Part shown: positions 1-11,422 of the stretch, one piece after another
Position numbering within the stretch: position 1 is the first letter of the stretch
Layout of the letters: every line of letters begins with the position of its first letter
From: Syngnathus acus
Taxonomy: Eukaryota; Chordata; Actinopteri; Syngnathiformes; Syngnathidae
Direction of reading: 5' to 3'
Assembly (NCBI RefSeq): GCF_901709675.1
Contig: NC_051097.1
Location: 2,592,539 to 2,656,538, forward strand
DNA: 64,000 nucleotides
Notes under the pieces: generated by a model
What the model was told of the DNA's origin: nothing
Databases searched by the model: none
The model's input: the letters and a program-made list of their open reading frames with translations, nothing else
Position numbers and translations under genes: made by a program

Positions 1-450
1 TCAACTCTGGTGAAGCTGCATGAAATGAATTGAAGAAACATTTGAACCTAAATTACATTGATTGCCTATCGCATCAACAAATTCATATCCGTGTAATATA
101 GATGGGAGTTTTCCAAAGTTCAAAACGGAACCAGGATCAACTTTCGGTTCCGCACTTTCATGAGTTTCTGAGCTAGCGTTGTCGATTGGGCCAAAGCCAT
201 GACAGCTGGCGAGACGGCCGGTGGGCGGGACTTCCGTGAGCCACTCCACCTGGATGAGAGTCACCTGGGTCCGCAACGCACTAGTCTCACAAGACGTCTG
301 ACCGAGCGGAGACTGGAGGAGGACTTTTTTCTTCTTCTTCTCATTCTCCTAAATAAGAGGCAATTTTTATTTCACACAGTTCCAGGGTTGGATTAAAGAC
401 AATCCATTTGATCTCTGCCGGATGGGATTTTTTCCTACACGATTCAGAAA
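1..450. promoter_or_regulatory. GC-rich promoter-like region upstream of tdgf1
   Basis: A local GC-rich patch (about 195-330) contains a GC-box-like GGGCGGG next to a CTTCCG ETS-type core, in otherwise AT-rich sequence. It sits about 300-440 nt before the tdgf1 start codon, so it could hold the tdgf1 core promoter or a 5' UTR exon. On the minus strand an ATG at 200-198 opens a 26-codon frame starting MALAQSTTLAQKLMKV. That could be a first exon of a divergent gene, but no strong splice donor follows it. The promoter role is inferred from composition and position only. Confidence 0.35.
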
Positions 451-634
451 CATTTGGATGCAAATTTATTTTGAGGTGGATTACGTGTGCTTTCTTTTAA
501 TCGGAAACCTTTTCTTTTTCATTTTATTTAAAAAAAAAAAAAAAAACTCATGTTTTTCAGCGCCTGCTGCGTTAGAAAACCAGAGCCTGAGAGTGGAAGG
601 ATTTTATTATTTTTTTTAATCCATAATACAAAAG

Positions 635-648
635 ATGCAACACGGCAG
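635..648 (+). CDS. tdgf1: tdgf1 coding exon 1 (14 nt)
   Basis: ATG plus three further codons (MQHG) and two bases of an Arg codon, followed by donor GTGAGC. The 5' UTR part of this exon must extend upstream, but its end is not visible. Confidence 0.8.
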
Positions 649-3600
649 GTGAGCCTAAAAAAATGTCTAAAGAGAGGCAAATTGTTCTTGCGTGTGCTCT
701 TGGGTGTGCCTATTCATTAATTTGTTTGTTGTTGTTTGTTTGTATTGTTTTTTTTCTTGTAGGATTGTGTTTTTCACGCTAGTATGTCTCGGTTCCTCTG
801 CTGCTGTCATAGCTTCAGGTTAGTGTTATAGGCACACTATCCGTGGCATTCACTGTTTTTTGGAAGGTTATTTAGCCAGGATTTATTTATTTATTTATTT
901 ATTGATTGATTGATTGATTGATTGCCTGAACAGATCACACGAGTTTAACCACTGTATACATTATTTTATGTGTGAGCGCTTACATCTAGTTGCTTAATTG
1001 TATCACATCCTCTCGCAGTAACAAACTGCTGTCATGATTTGTTAACAAGCCTTTTCATATTTTAAAAAATTACAACTGTGATGTACTTTACATGACCAAG
1101 TCATTAACAGCAACAAAAAAAAACTCAAGTGGTAGAATAATGTTGGAATATGTCGTGGTCGTGCAGAGTCATGATGAAGCCTCCTGATAATTATAATCGA
1201 TTATTCCCAAAAAAAGATAAAATCAGTCAGAATGACACTATTAAGTGACAGTAAATGAAATACTATTCAAATCAATGCATATACTGTAACCACTACAGAA
1301 TGTGAAAATGTTAAAATATAATTACCTGATTTCTCTGCATAAAATCACTGGTTTGCTCTTACATTTTAATCCCCTATTTATGAAATGGTGATTGACATCC
1401 CCCCCCCCCCCCCCCATTAATTCTTACTACTTTTTAGGTTGTTTGGGAAATGAGTGCAATTTAGGCCAGACACCTCCATTTCCTCCGCTGTCCCCCTCTG
1501 AGGTCAAATCCCAGCAGCCCTCTCAAGATCCCCTTGATCAATTTACCCAGATTAATTCGCCAAACAATGGAGACCATAAACACCGTGATGCCAACGCCGT
1601 CATGCCTTTCATCGGCCTCACCAACAGTAAGTTTGTCCAAATAATTACTGTTTACACAGACGCCGAGGGCCAACCTGCCCACACATGGCACTATTTGTCG
1701 CTTGGACCATAGCAGACATGACCACGCCATTATAAAGGCAAGAATTTGTGTATTGTTGCTGTATTAATTAATAAAAGCAGACAATATTTTTACCCAACAC
1801 TTTAGTATTCTCAAAAAAAATAATGTTTGAATAAAAATTGTGAAATAAAGACACTTCAGAATTTTACATAGGTCAAGGAAAATGAAACACACTGAAATTA
1901 ACGTGTACTTATTTGTGCATACAGTCTTGGTGGGAACACAGTCTAGTTAGTTTTAGTGTATTTTTGCTATTTTCAATTGTTTGTTCAGACTCTTTGTGTT
2001 TGTCTGCTGACGTAAAGCAGATGCACCCCAAGAATGTGTGTGGTTAATGGATTACGTCGCGCACGCACAGAGACCAGGACTCAATCTGAGATCTGGTGAT
2101 TGACCAGGACCAACGTTTTAATTGAAAACTCAAATTGAGCACATATTTCCCTAAATCCTGGTTCTTTAGATGGGTTAGTCGGTGTACCAAAAAAAAAAAA
2201 GCACACAAACATCTCAGCTTCATCTTTCCACTGCAGTATGAGTTCATTTTATTTCCTTTTGTTTTCTAGCTGCTGAGCAGAGCCGAAGCTGCTGTAAGAA
2301 TGGAGGGACCTGTATTCTGGGCAGTTTCTGTGCCTGTCCTCCATTCTTTACTGGTCGGAGCTGCGAGTACAACCAGCGTATCAGGTAATGTAAAGAAAAA
2401 AAACCCACCCACAATCAACAGAACTACTACTACAAACACATTTTCTTTCACCTTCTAAAAGACCAACAATGGGATACTTTAGCCTAAATGTTCGTCGTAT
2501 GGGTCATTTTCTTACAAAATTTGATCAATAATGGTAAAGACAGTAAACACGCGACAATAAAACAGCTACATGTGTGAATCCTATTTTGGAAAAGTTGAAG
2601 GCAATTTAAAATTTTAGACATTCATAGCAAAGCCAATTGACAGAGCAAATGGTGCCAGCCCACCGAAATATATTTCTTGCAAAACAGTAAAGACAAAAAT
2701 GCATCATGGTAAAGAGCTTCATAGCAACTGTGATCCAAAATGGTCGCCTCATCCTGACACTTCAGCTCATATTGCCTCTGGTGTACTGTAACAATATCAT
2801 AGAGCTTTCCCACAGTAAAGATGTCCTTGTGTTAGTAATCAGGAAAAAGCAATATGAGAAGCAGCTTATATCAGAAAATCACATCAAATATATTAATTAT
2901 ATCAAAAAAGTAGCCTCTTCAGAAAACATGTTACTGTAACGATATTTTGGTGTTTGAAAATATTCCTTGAATATTTCCTTCCTAACTCCCAATCAATACT
3001 CATGTGTAAAATTATATATATGTTTTCTTTAACATTATTGATCATATTACTCTGAAAATGACCCTTATTCATTGGCTTTACCGGTATTAGATATTTGTAG
3101 TCAATCATATGAATTTGTCTTCCAGGTAAAACGGTGACTTTATTATGTCCACTTTTCTGACACTATGCAACAATATAGTAATTCTTTTACTGTCATATTT
3201 TATGCAAATACTCTCAGTTCTACATCTTCCTACATTTACATCTACCAAACTAAGGTGTGTTAATGTTTCTTACATGCCTTGCATTTGGATCTCCAACACA
3301 TATGTGGCCAGGCAGTGTTTAATGTATTTTTTTTTTCTTTTCTGCAGGCACTGCGGTCTGATTCCACATGGTGAATGGGTGCGGAAGGGCTGCTCATACT
3401 GTCGTTGCGGTTTCGGTTTTCTGCACTGTTTCCCCCACGTCTTCCACAAAGACTGCGGTAGGGATGCCATGTTTAATGCTTGAACATCACACATTTAGTC
3501 TTCATGGGAGGCAGGCTTATTAGTTTTCAAAGCACAGAACTACTAATGAAGTGCTTTTCCTGTGTTTGTCTGTGGCCGAAACAAAGGTGTGGCTGCCGCA

Positions 3601-3974
3601 TAAATACACAGTCGTTAGACGACGTTTAAATCTTCCCAATTTGCATCCCACAAGAAGGCCACGAGGTTTCTCCATCCTTTGTAAACAGTCTCGTGCATGG
3701 CTGCAGAATGCGCTCCCTGGTTTGCCACCCAAGGCCTCTTAAAAAAAAAACCACTACATGACCTACGTACATACTTAGGCTACTGAGTTTATTGATATAC
3801 GTACATACTAAACAAACCCTTAGCTATTGTGTTATGTGTGTTCTGAATTGTCTGTTTATATGGTTTCTAGATGACTCTGAGGAAGTGCAGTGGTATCATT
3901 CGTCTGCTGTCAGGACACTTCAGAATAGCTGTATATTGAGTCTGACACTGCTTCTACTGTTTCTCCTCCTATGA
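635..3974 (+). CDS. tdgf1: EGF-CFC Nodal co-receptor (Cripto / one-eyed pinhead), six coding exons, complete
   Basis: Coding exons are 635-648, 763-818, 1438-1626, 2270-2384, 3348-3457 and 3871-3974. All junctions are GT-AG with matching phases, giving 588 nt and 195 aa plus stop. Residues 1-23 form a hydrophobic signal peptide ([20 protein letters not shown]...). Residues 94-118 are a short EGF module with six cysteines and the NGGT motif, whose Thr (100) is the O-fucose site in this family. Residues 127-161 are the six-cysteine CFC domain, with H132-x-x-W135 matching the His/Trp pair that contacts the type I activin receptor ALK4 in Cripto. The last about 15 residues are Leu-rich and hydrophobic, as expected for GPI attachment. 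Family role: membrane co-receptor for Nodal/GDF1 signalling in mesendoderm and left-right patterning. The six-exon layout matches TDGF1 genes. The start was chosen because the 14-nt first coding exon is the one that puts the signal peptide in frame; the ATG at 784 is out of frame with exon 3. Cryptic (cfc1) is a less likely alternative. Confidence 0.94.
763..818 (+). CDS. tdgf1: tdgf1 coding exon 2 (signal peptide core)
   Basis: Acceptor TTTTTTCTTGTAG and donor GTTAGT bound 56 nt. In the frame set by exon 1 it reads [18 protein letters not shown], a typical signal peptide core with small residues at the expected cleavage site. Confidence 0.88.
1438..1626 (+). CDS. tdgf1: tdgf1 coding exon 3 (variable N-terminal region)
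   Basis: 189 nt, acceptor TACTTTTTAG, donor GTAAGT. It encodes the poorly conserved, Pro/Ser/Asn-rich stretch between the signal peptide and the EGF module. The intron just upstream carries a 17-base C homopolymer (1399-1415), within 25 nt of the acceptor. Confidence 0.9.
2270..2384 (+). CDS. tdgf1: tdgf1 coding exon 4 (EGF-like module)
   Basis: 115 nt, acceptor GTTTTCTAG, donor GTAATG. It encodes all six EGF cysteines (residues 94, 95, 101, 107, 109, 118), the NGGT fucosylation motif, and the FTGRSCE end typical of EGF folds. Confidence 0.96.
3348..3457 (+). CDS. tdgf1: tdgf1 coding exon 5 (CFC domain)
   Basis: 110 nt, acceptor TTTTCTGCAG, donor GTAGGG. It encodes CFC cysteines 127, 140, 143, 145, 152 and 161. 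The HGEW motif matches the ALK4-binding His and Trp of Cripto. Confidence 0.96.
3871..3974 (+). CDS. tdgf1: tdgf1 coding exon 6 (C-terminal hydrophobic GPI tail)
   Basis: 104 nt, acceptor TGGTTTCTAG, stop TGA at 3972-3974. It ends in a Leu-rich segment ([11 protein letters not shown]) preceded by small/polar residues that could hold the GPI omega site. Confidence 0.92.
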
Positions 3975-4740
3975 TGAATATATATTTTTAAGGCAGGAAA
4001 AAAACAATACATCTCCAAAGATAGTCTGAGCTCCAAAAGTATATATTTATTTTATTCAAATGAAATGTTTCATAGAAGATACTGTAGATATGTCTCTGGG
4101 GGAAAAAATGAAAGCCAGACGTTGTTCTTCATGAGCGAACTCTTTCAAACCCCGATGAGTAGCCATAAAGTTGAGCGACTGGTGTGCTTTATGGCCTATG
4201 GAGATGCTTGATGATGCTGACACTCTTTTTCAGCAGTGATTGCTATGTGACTACATTAAACAAAAAACATGTTATGAAATGTTCGTCACTCTCGGACTTC
4301 AACATTGAACAAGCATGGTTTATTTCCACACATCCAACCACAAACCACCCCTATTTATTCATGTTATTTCTGTGTCTTGGAAACAACTGTACATAAAAGC
4401 TTCATAAAAATATAAGTTTTGGAGGGTATTTTTATTTTTGAGGCTACTGTTTCATGAAGGATTGTGGCTTCTGTTTGCACAAGGGATGAGTTGATGTGAC
4501 ACTTTATCCAGGGAATATAACAGGGTATAAACTTGTATGCACGGTTTATTAAATTTGTTACAAAAGCATGGTTTTTGGTTTTAATGTATATGAATGAGTG
4601 TAAATATTTCTGTACATATGCACATTTTTCATCAAACTAGTCTCCATATACTAGGCATATCTGAAGTTCTAAATGTTATTCAAATGCTCTAGTATCCTAT
4701 AAACTACAATTAAGAATCAATAAAATTTTCTCAAAATTCT
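3975..4740 (+). other. probable tdgf1 3' UTR
   Basis: AT-rich, non-coding sequence directly after the stop codon. A canonical AATAAA lies at 4719-4724, so the transcript may end near 4740. The length is an inference; other A-rich signals are present nearby. Confidence 0.5.
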
Positions 4741-5218
4741 TGATATAAAGAATTTTCTAGAAAAAAAAATAGGATGCTAAATTTTTCATTTAATGACTCA
4801 TGCCGTACAGTTGTTTTCATCTTTCTTGCCAGAAAATATACGTTTTAACTAGTAACTTAGTAATTGTCACTTTTTATTTCAAACCTTACATTTCAAGCTC
4901 TTTCCCCTTGCAACTGTCCCTTCCTCCTTCTCTTATCTTGTTATTTTCAGTGACAAGTCTCTTATCTCCAGTTTGGTGATGAGGCTTGAATCTCTGTTGC
5001 CTTCTTATCTTAAACACGCACATCAGTTGTTGCTCTGCTTGTTGGCATGCTCAGTCTTATCGTTATTTCAATAATGATGAATAAATGCAAAAGGTCAATT
5101 GCGACCCACTTTAATGTGAATTTTAAATACACCATCCGTTCCATTAGAGTTGCACAATTAATTTTGTGACTATAGAGATCTCGAGGAGTCGAACTAGTAT
5201 ACAAGAGAGGTGACGTAC

Positions 5219-5429
5219 AACCTGGACAGGGCAAATAAAGACAAGCACACATTCACACTCACATTCACACCTATGGATAATTAAGACTCTTCAATTAACT
5301 TGTCTATTTTGGAAAATAGAAAGAAGTCCGAGTATCAGGAGTAAGGGCGAGGAGAACATGCAAATTGAACTGAGTTTCAAGTCTGGGTTCTCAGAATTGC
5401 GGTGCAGACGTACTAACGACTAGTGGTGT
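5219..5429 (-). mobile_element. degraded tRNA-derived SINE (GGCGGCACGG family), reverse orientation
   Basis: Contains the family's landmark blocks in reverse order: 'cacattcacactcacattcacaccta', 'gaacatgcaaa' and a head remnant 'gcagacgtactaac'. The ATGGATGG tail is missing and the copy is heavily diverged. Confidence 0.6.
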
Positions 5430-7854
5430 CCAACTACAAGTTAATAATAGTTAATAATTCAAATTTGTCGGTCATAGTGCCAAACCAATAAAAAAATAAC
5501 CAGCTTGCACCCAGTCTCGGATAACAATAGGACGTGAGGTCTTTTGTGCAGAAGCAGTTATTTTTAACATCATAATCTCCTGGTAATATGACTGTAATCC
5601 TTCTTTTGTTATCCACCCTTTCAGGCCAAGAGAGCAGTGTCACCAAGAATGAAGTGTGATTTAAACCTAAAGATCCTATTAGAACTCCTGACAGGGTTTT
5701 CATCGTCGTGGTTCACAGAAGATCTCCACTGAAATGTTCTGAGCAAGATTGGATATTCTAAAATGTATTTGGATTTGTTGAAGCGAGAATTTAAGAAGCA
5801 AGACGACAAACTGTGAAAGACCCCCAACCACCATTGCTTCCCACTGGTGGATTAAAGCCTTTGTCTGTTGGTATCGGAATGTCACAATTGTCTTTTGATA
5901 AGGGTAACAGGATTGGAGAAGATTTAGGAGAGGGAGCATTGATAATTTGATCAGTGGTGGATGTGTGTATTTTTTTATTTGGGTGACCTCAAGCATCAAC
6001 TAAAGAAGATGTGAAAGAAGCAAGGAATTTTCTATTTGGATCCAATGACTTTAGGGACATCCATATGTGCATCGAGTATGTCCTACAGCTCAATTTTCTC
6101 TCTCAATGAAGCTATTATGGTTCATCTTGGGAGCATGCAGTTGAAAACATAGAAATAAAAGCAAAAGAGCAAATGAAATGGTCGGAAAAATTAACTAGAG
6201 GTTTATAACTAAACAAATGAAACTGAAAGGGCTCATCTGTGCAGTTTCCATATTCCAATTTCACACACAGTATCTGCTTGTAAATATCTCCCTCCTGTGG
6301 GGGAATCTGACCACAATTTGAAACCTCTAACAAGCTGCTGGTGGAAGAGCAAGGCGGCCAAAACAAGGACTCTGACAACTGATAGCGTCCCTGGCATTTG
6401 CTTTAGCCTTTTTCACCACCATATACTCTCAAACAACTTTTAAATTTAGCAGTTGTTTTCTAATTTGTTTACATAACACCATGGCAAGCACTCATTATCA
6501 AAATAAACCAAAACTATTTGGTAATGTGAAATATCCAAGAGCTACGAAAAGTATTTTACGTACATTATTAAACTAAAATCATAATAATGTCTGGTTTATG
6601 ACACCTGCTATAATTTGTCATTTATTCATAAGGTCGATGAAATATCCATATAAGCAGGGTCACACAGAACTTTGGTGATGAGTTAGTTATTTGTGCTCAT
6701 AATGTCAGTACACTTTAGAAATATTGAAAAAATATAGACACTATAGACATGTTTTTTGTGAATTTTGATACAATTATATACTTTTCAACAGTTTTTATTT
6801 AATTTTAACATATACTACAAGCAACTTATTAAAATAATATGATTTACTGCTTTATTAATAAAATACATTAAATTAATCTTTAACACAATTGAAGTTAGCA
6901 TATTGGAGTAGCTCTCAAAAAACCCCTTTGAAGAACAAATTGTGTATTGTTCCAGTCCCAATTTGGGACTGGACAATACGTTTTCGGACAGTGGTTCCTA
7001 ATCCCAACGCAATGTGTCCTGCATGTACTACAATAGATTATAGTGCGCAAGGGAGTTTCTGGTATGGCACAAGCGTGTGAGGCTGAGCTCAACTGAACTG
7101 AAACTATATGTATCAATTCATGAAGAGATTCATTTCCACTGTTCATGTGCACCTGCGCACCGCCTATGTTCACCGTTGTATATAATATCTTGTTTTTACA
7201 GGATTATTTGAAGGTTAACATTTATATTCCCACAATGTTGTGTATGTTATATGGTCTGTGTTTTATTGTTGCATCATAGAATTTGACATTATAATCCACT
7301 GCGGAATTGCCCATGCCTTCCACACATATCCCAGTCCTGTCAGCTGGTTTAATCCCGGCCGTGAAGTTTGTGTTGTGGTGCTGATCAGCTGCTAGGATGG
7401 ATGTGACTATCCGTCAGTGCAGTGGGTGACATGATATTAAAGTTTTGCAATGCCTTCCGTCTGACTGCGGTTGAGGGATTTTGGCCGCAACCACGACAAA
7501 ACGCTTTGAAAACACGTACACACACCTGTTCAAGCTGCTATTAACAAACCTAGTAATCATCCAATAAATGGGAAGAGACATTTTAGCAGATACAAATGAA
7601 GGCACATGTAATTCATCTAACATTTGAAATACGTAGCTAGAAAACCAATTAATTTTAACAAGGTTTCTTCAGCTTAACTAATCTTGTGCACGTGTGCAAT
7701 ATTTTTATGTATATATGTAGTATGTATGTACGTACGTATGTAAATGCCATGCATTTTTATTTTCTTGTATTTTTTTTATATTATCACGTTTAGCACGGGT
7801 GGGAGTTGGGGACAGCCCACATCTACTGCACAGATCTACTTCCGCATTATCAAG

Positions 7855-7980
7855 TAGTGATGAATAATGAAGCTTTAAATTTCTTAAATTCATTTATTTA
7901 GACCAGCAGTGCTATGTAGAGGAGTCAAAAAATACAACTGGTTCTTGAAACAAATATGAAGCTTCATTTTTCCATCACTA
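7855..7980. mobile_element. short MITE with TAGTGATG...CATCACTA inverted ends, copy 1
   Basis: Begins TAGTGATGAATAATGAAGCTT and ends GAAGCTTCATTTTTCCATCACTA, so the ends are imperfect inverted repeats around about 80 nt of non-coding sequence. A second, longer copy is at 23918-24123. Superfamily not determined; hAT-like is a guess. Confidence 0.65.
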
Positions 7981-8479
7981 ATGTCAAGACTGCGATACGT
8001 GTGACGAGCGTGCTGTGCTTAAAGAAGCTGCTTAGATTGGTTATGATTGAAGTCATCTGCAAATATTTTCCACAATGGTGCAACCCTCCTCTCAGATTTG
8101 CCATCCTAAGAAATTACCAACATTTTCTGTGTGTGTGTGTGTTTGTTGGCCAAAATTTGTTCAAGATGATGCAAAACGCAACAATTCTTTCATTTATATT
8201 TACAATCAAGCAATGCTAATACCACAAACTACAAACCTTTTCATCATGTACTTCTTGCCTTGTAGTTTTCAATGACAATAATGACATTGATGCATGAGAC
8301 AGTCTGGGAAAAATGTGTTACATTCAACCGTGTGATATGATGAGCAAATGATTCAGCAGAACCTTTCTCGGCCTGGTAGCGAATGATAAGCGAGACAATG
8401 TAACCAAAAGGTGAAGAGGAGGGGAGGAGTTAAAAGAGCAGATAAAAAGACAAGAATAGAGAAGCATACAGTTGGAGAT

Positions 8480-8524
8480 ATGAGTCACAAAAAAGAACAG
8501 AAAAGGTTGAGAGAAGATGAATAG
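8480..8524 (+). promoter_or_regulatory. upstream ORF overlapping the fam240a start codon
   Basis: ATG at 8480 opens a 14-codon frame (MSHKKEQKRLREDE) that ends at TAG 8522-8524, five bases past the end of the proposed fam240a ATG (8517-8519) and in another frame. If it lies within the mRNA it would reduce initiation at that ATG. Transcription start not known. Confidence 0.35.
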
Positions 8525-8583
8525 TGAGAATTATGACAATGGTGTGTGGAGAAAGGAAGAGTCTCACTCCTTGGAAAGCACGA
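8517..8583 (+). CDS. fam240a: fam240a coding exon 1
   Basis: 67 nt starting ATGAATAGTGAG and ending at donor GTAAGT. It encodes a 22-residue acidic/polar N-terminus (MNSENYDNGVWRKEES...) and hands one base to the next exon. It is the least certain exon, because exon 2 carries its own in-frame Met codons. Confidence 0.6.
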
Positions 8584-10675
8584 GTAAGTATTTTAACCAG
8601 CTAATTCAGAATTTAAAGGACTATAGCTGCAACTTAGTGGATAGTCAAAAATAAGTCATATAAGATGAACAGATGTAAAGTAATATCTCCACGCCACCCA
8701 AATTTACATGCTACTGCCAAGTGATGAACGCGGCTCGGATCCATGACAAACAGAAGGTGAAGTTCTTCTGGGAGCGGAGAATCAACCAGCACATCCAGCA
8801 GATGGTTGAGGAGGAGCGCCGCGGGAAGAGCAGTGCTTTGGCAAGGTCAACATTACCTTTTGATTAAGTCATACTCAAATGTGTCCATAACTGATAAGTG
8901 CTAGATCAATTGGAGATCTGTGTCAAAGAATATGCTTTGACAAAGTGAATAAGTGCTTTCTTATAAAACATTGCAATCATAGGTATTGTTTTGATTATTG
9001 TGGAATATTTCTGCGATGTTGCTTTGGCATTAACACTGAGAGATTTTTCTAATTACTTGGTTTGACTCGCTTATTTATCTACACCACTAGGGTACTGCAG
9101 CAGTAACACATCTAATGAAATGTCAGTTTCTAAAATACATTTAATAGACACTATGTTTGGTGCATTTGCACATTATAATCTCCTTTTATGAGGCTAATAA
9201 TGATACGTGTGACACTGTCAGAAAACTTTATTCTAATATGTTAAGAATGTTTACCATTGTGGTCTTAATTTTCAGTGTTGTAAAACAGTGTTGTCTCAAA
9301 TTGCCTTTTCTTGCTAGAATAACAGAAGAGAAATAATATTGGAAATAATTATGATTATTATCTGATTATTGTAAGCATTCTAATTGTGCTGGTGTGGAAA
9401 GAAGCAGCTGATGAGTGTTTTCATAAATGGATGTATCAATAGTCCAATGTTTCATTGGTTATGTGTTTTATAAATCTTTCACAAGATTTTATGTCATGTT
9501 AGTAGTAGAAAAATAAGCAATATACTTATTTATTTGAAGTCGGAAAATAAGCAATAAACTTATTTTCTAGCTTCACAGCTCGAATAGTTTCATAAATTGT
9601 CTTCGTGATGTTTACCGCTCCGTCTGTCTGTCAGCACATAGTAGCCTGGGAATGTTGATTAGGGGCGCCTGGCGATACATTTGAATCCCCCAGATCAGTG
9701 TGTATATTCGAGGACAGATGAGTAGAACGATAAAGATTAAGTGAGACGTAATGGTGCCTGATGACAGATCCTCGATGGCACAACACAGTGTTGTACTGAC
9801 CTTTTTTTTTACAATCTAATTGTGCCTGACAGCAGTAACCTCAGATCAAGTTGCAGTAGATGCCTGCACGATTAATCTTAGCCAAAACCCAAGAGGTATG
9901 GTCTTGTGCTGGACTTAGTTGTGCCATCATTCTTCTCCTTAGAAACAATAAATGAATGACTTTTGACTCTCCACACACCCTACACACGGTATTCGATATT
10001 ATACATAAATGTTGTGTGTGCGCGTGCGAAAACATTCAAAAGTGGAATGATTCAGTTCGGTTCGATTCAATGGCATACTGGCGTGTGTGTATGTGTATGT
10101 GTATGCGTGTGTGTATGCGTGTGTATGTGCGTGTGTGTGTTGTGCATTAGGGGCGAATCTCTCAAATAAAGGGCGATTAAATACGTATCTCAATACGAGG
10201 TACAATACAATTAAAGGATGTATTAGTACAGACGCATCCCATTTTTAAACTCAAAAAATGTTCTATACAAATTTGTTGTTGCACTATGTTATATATGCAT
10301 ATATGCATATGTATATATGTTTATATATATATATATATATATAGTTATATATTATGTATATATTACTTTATTTATGTATGTATATATATATACACTGAGT
10401 TGTTTACTTGCCTACCATGACAGCGTCACCCATCTATAAATTGCTATCATTTGTAGTTTGAATTTAAAACAAAACTATAAATATACAGTACCGTTATACC
10501 AATTCAAAAGAAAGTAAATTTCAGTTTGAGTTGTCAGATGCAGAGTTTTAAATTATAATGACTGATCACTTGGGTGCGATGCAGATTCTCTTTATGGCTC
10601 TTTAGATTGAGCCAATGAAATAACAAATATTTTGTTATTTTTATAGCTTAATAATTCAGCCTACAGAACATGGAT

Positions 10676-10711
<36 letters not shown>

Positions 10712-11422
10712 CAACAACAAATTTGAATAGAAAATGTATATATATATAATATATATATAATATATATTATATATATATATATAGTTTTAGTTATAGTAGT
10801 ATAGATATATAGTTTTGTTTTAAATTCAAAGTACAAATGATAGCAATTTATAGATGGGTGACGCTGTCATGGTAGGCAAGTAAACAACTCAGTCACACAA
10901 CTGATGAAACTGGATCAAGCAAGTGCATGCTCACATCTTGCAGAAGGATACTTAGGAGTTGATTTAAACTCATGTAAAACAAATGATGCTTTACATCAAA
11001 TATATATATATATTTTTGCAGCTCTCTACTCTCCAACCCATTGTCACCACATCTTTTGTTTGTTTTCAAGGCAGCAATGAGTCAAATCAATCTCTGTAGA
11101 AAAGTGAGCTGGCAAAGTGCAACGAAATCGCACACATAAGCGGCTAAGCTAGTTCATGCCGCACCACCGCCAGTTGGCCATTTCCAATTGCAGGTTTATT
11201 GTTAACCAGTGTATGGCCATGTTGACCGAGTCCTACTGGCAAGATTTTCTGAAGTCTTTGTGTTAACCAGGCCTCTTTTCCAATATCTCTAGGCTGAGGG
11301 TGCAGTGGTTGGTCAAGTTGGATCGGAGGAATGAGCACCAACAAGGATTTTTGGAGGAGAGAATCAGGCGATCTCAGAATGCCCAGCAGCGGCTCACAGG
11401 GCGTGAGTCTCCTTCGCCATGA
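8517..11422 (+). CDS. fam240a: FAM240-family small helical protein, three coding exons, complete
   Basis: Coding exons are 8517-8583, 8722-8845 and 11293-11422, with donors GTAAGT and GTCAAC and acceptors TGCCAAG and TCTCTAG. Phases agree, giving 106 aa. The core runs from KVKFFWERRINQH through EEERRGKSSALARLR to VQWLVKLDRRNE. It is rich in Arg, Lys and Glu and predicted to be a long helix, with no signal peptide or membrane segment. From memory of the family, human FAM240A/B share the FWE...SAL..LR..W pattern, and human FAM240A lies at 3p21.31 close to TDGF1 and LRRC2, so position supports the call. The biochemical function of FAM240 proteins is unknown to me. The N-terminus is less certain: translation could begin at either Met at the start of exon 2. 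LRRC2 has a similar N-terminal helix, but no leucine-rich-repeat exons follow, and exon 3 runs into a stop. Confidence 0.72.
8722..8845 (+). CDS. fam240a: fam240a coding exon 2 (core helix)
   Basis: 124 nt. GC content and codon choice contrast with the AT-rich flanks. It encodes MNAARIHDKQKVKFFWERR and the EEERRGKSSALAR segment that defines the family resemblance. Confidence 0.82.
10081..10143 (+). repeat. (GT)n microsatellite with GCGTGT interruptions
   Basis: Alternating TG/TATG/GCG units. The open frames across it (VCVCMRVCV-type) are repeat translations, not genes. Confidence 0.9.
10260..10897. repeat. interleaved inverted repeats around (AT)n tracts in fam240a intron 2
   Basis: Block A (10260-10290, TTCTATACAAATTTGTTGTT...) recurs inverted at about 10705-10733. 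Block B (about 10395-10482, TGAGTTGTTTACTTGCCTAC...) recurs inverted at about 10809-10896 with roughly one mismatch in 85. The order is A-B-A'-B', so the pairs interlock rather than nest. Long AT tracts (10320-10345, 10679-10708, 10738-10785) separate the blocks. Confidence 0.85.
11293..11422 (+). CDS. fam240a: fam240a coding exon 3 and stop
   Basis: 130 nt after acceptor ATATCTCTAG. It encodes LRVQWLVKLDRRNEHQQGF and a basic C-terminus, with TGA at 11420-11422. A GTGAGT donor-like site at 11403 lies 17 nt before the stop, so splicing to a further exon is possible, but I see no candidate exon for it. AATAAA signals at 11543-11548 and 11732-11737 could end the mRNA. Confidence 0.75.

Larger units (their letters stand above)
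4741..8516. other. intergenic between tdgf1 and fam240a
   Basis: AT-rich sequence without supported exons. It holds a degraded SINE remnant (5219-5429) and a small MITE (7855-7980); I see nothing else I can name. ORFs here are short and lack splice context or family resemblance. Confidence 0.6.

Noticed and set aside
784-818. ATG at 784 as the tdgf1 start ([11 protein letters not shown])
   Set aside because: Its phase does not join exon 3 (immediate stop), whereas the ATG at 635 joins and yields a signal peptide.
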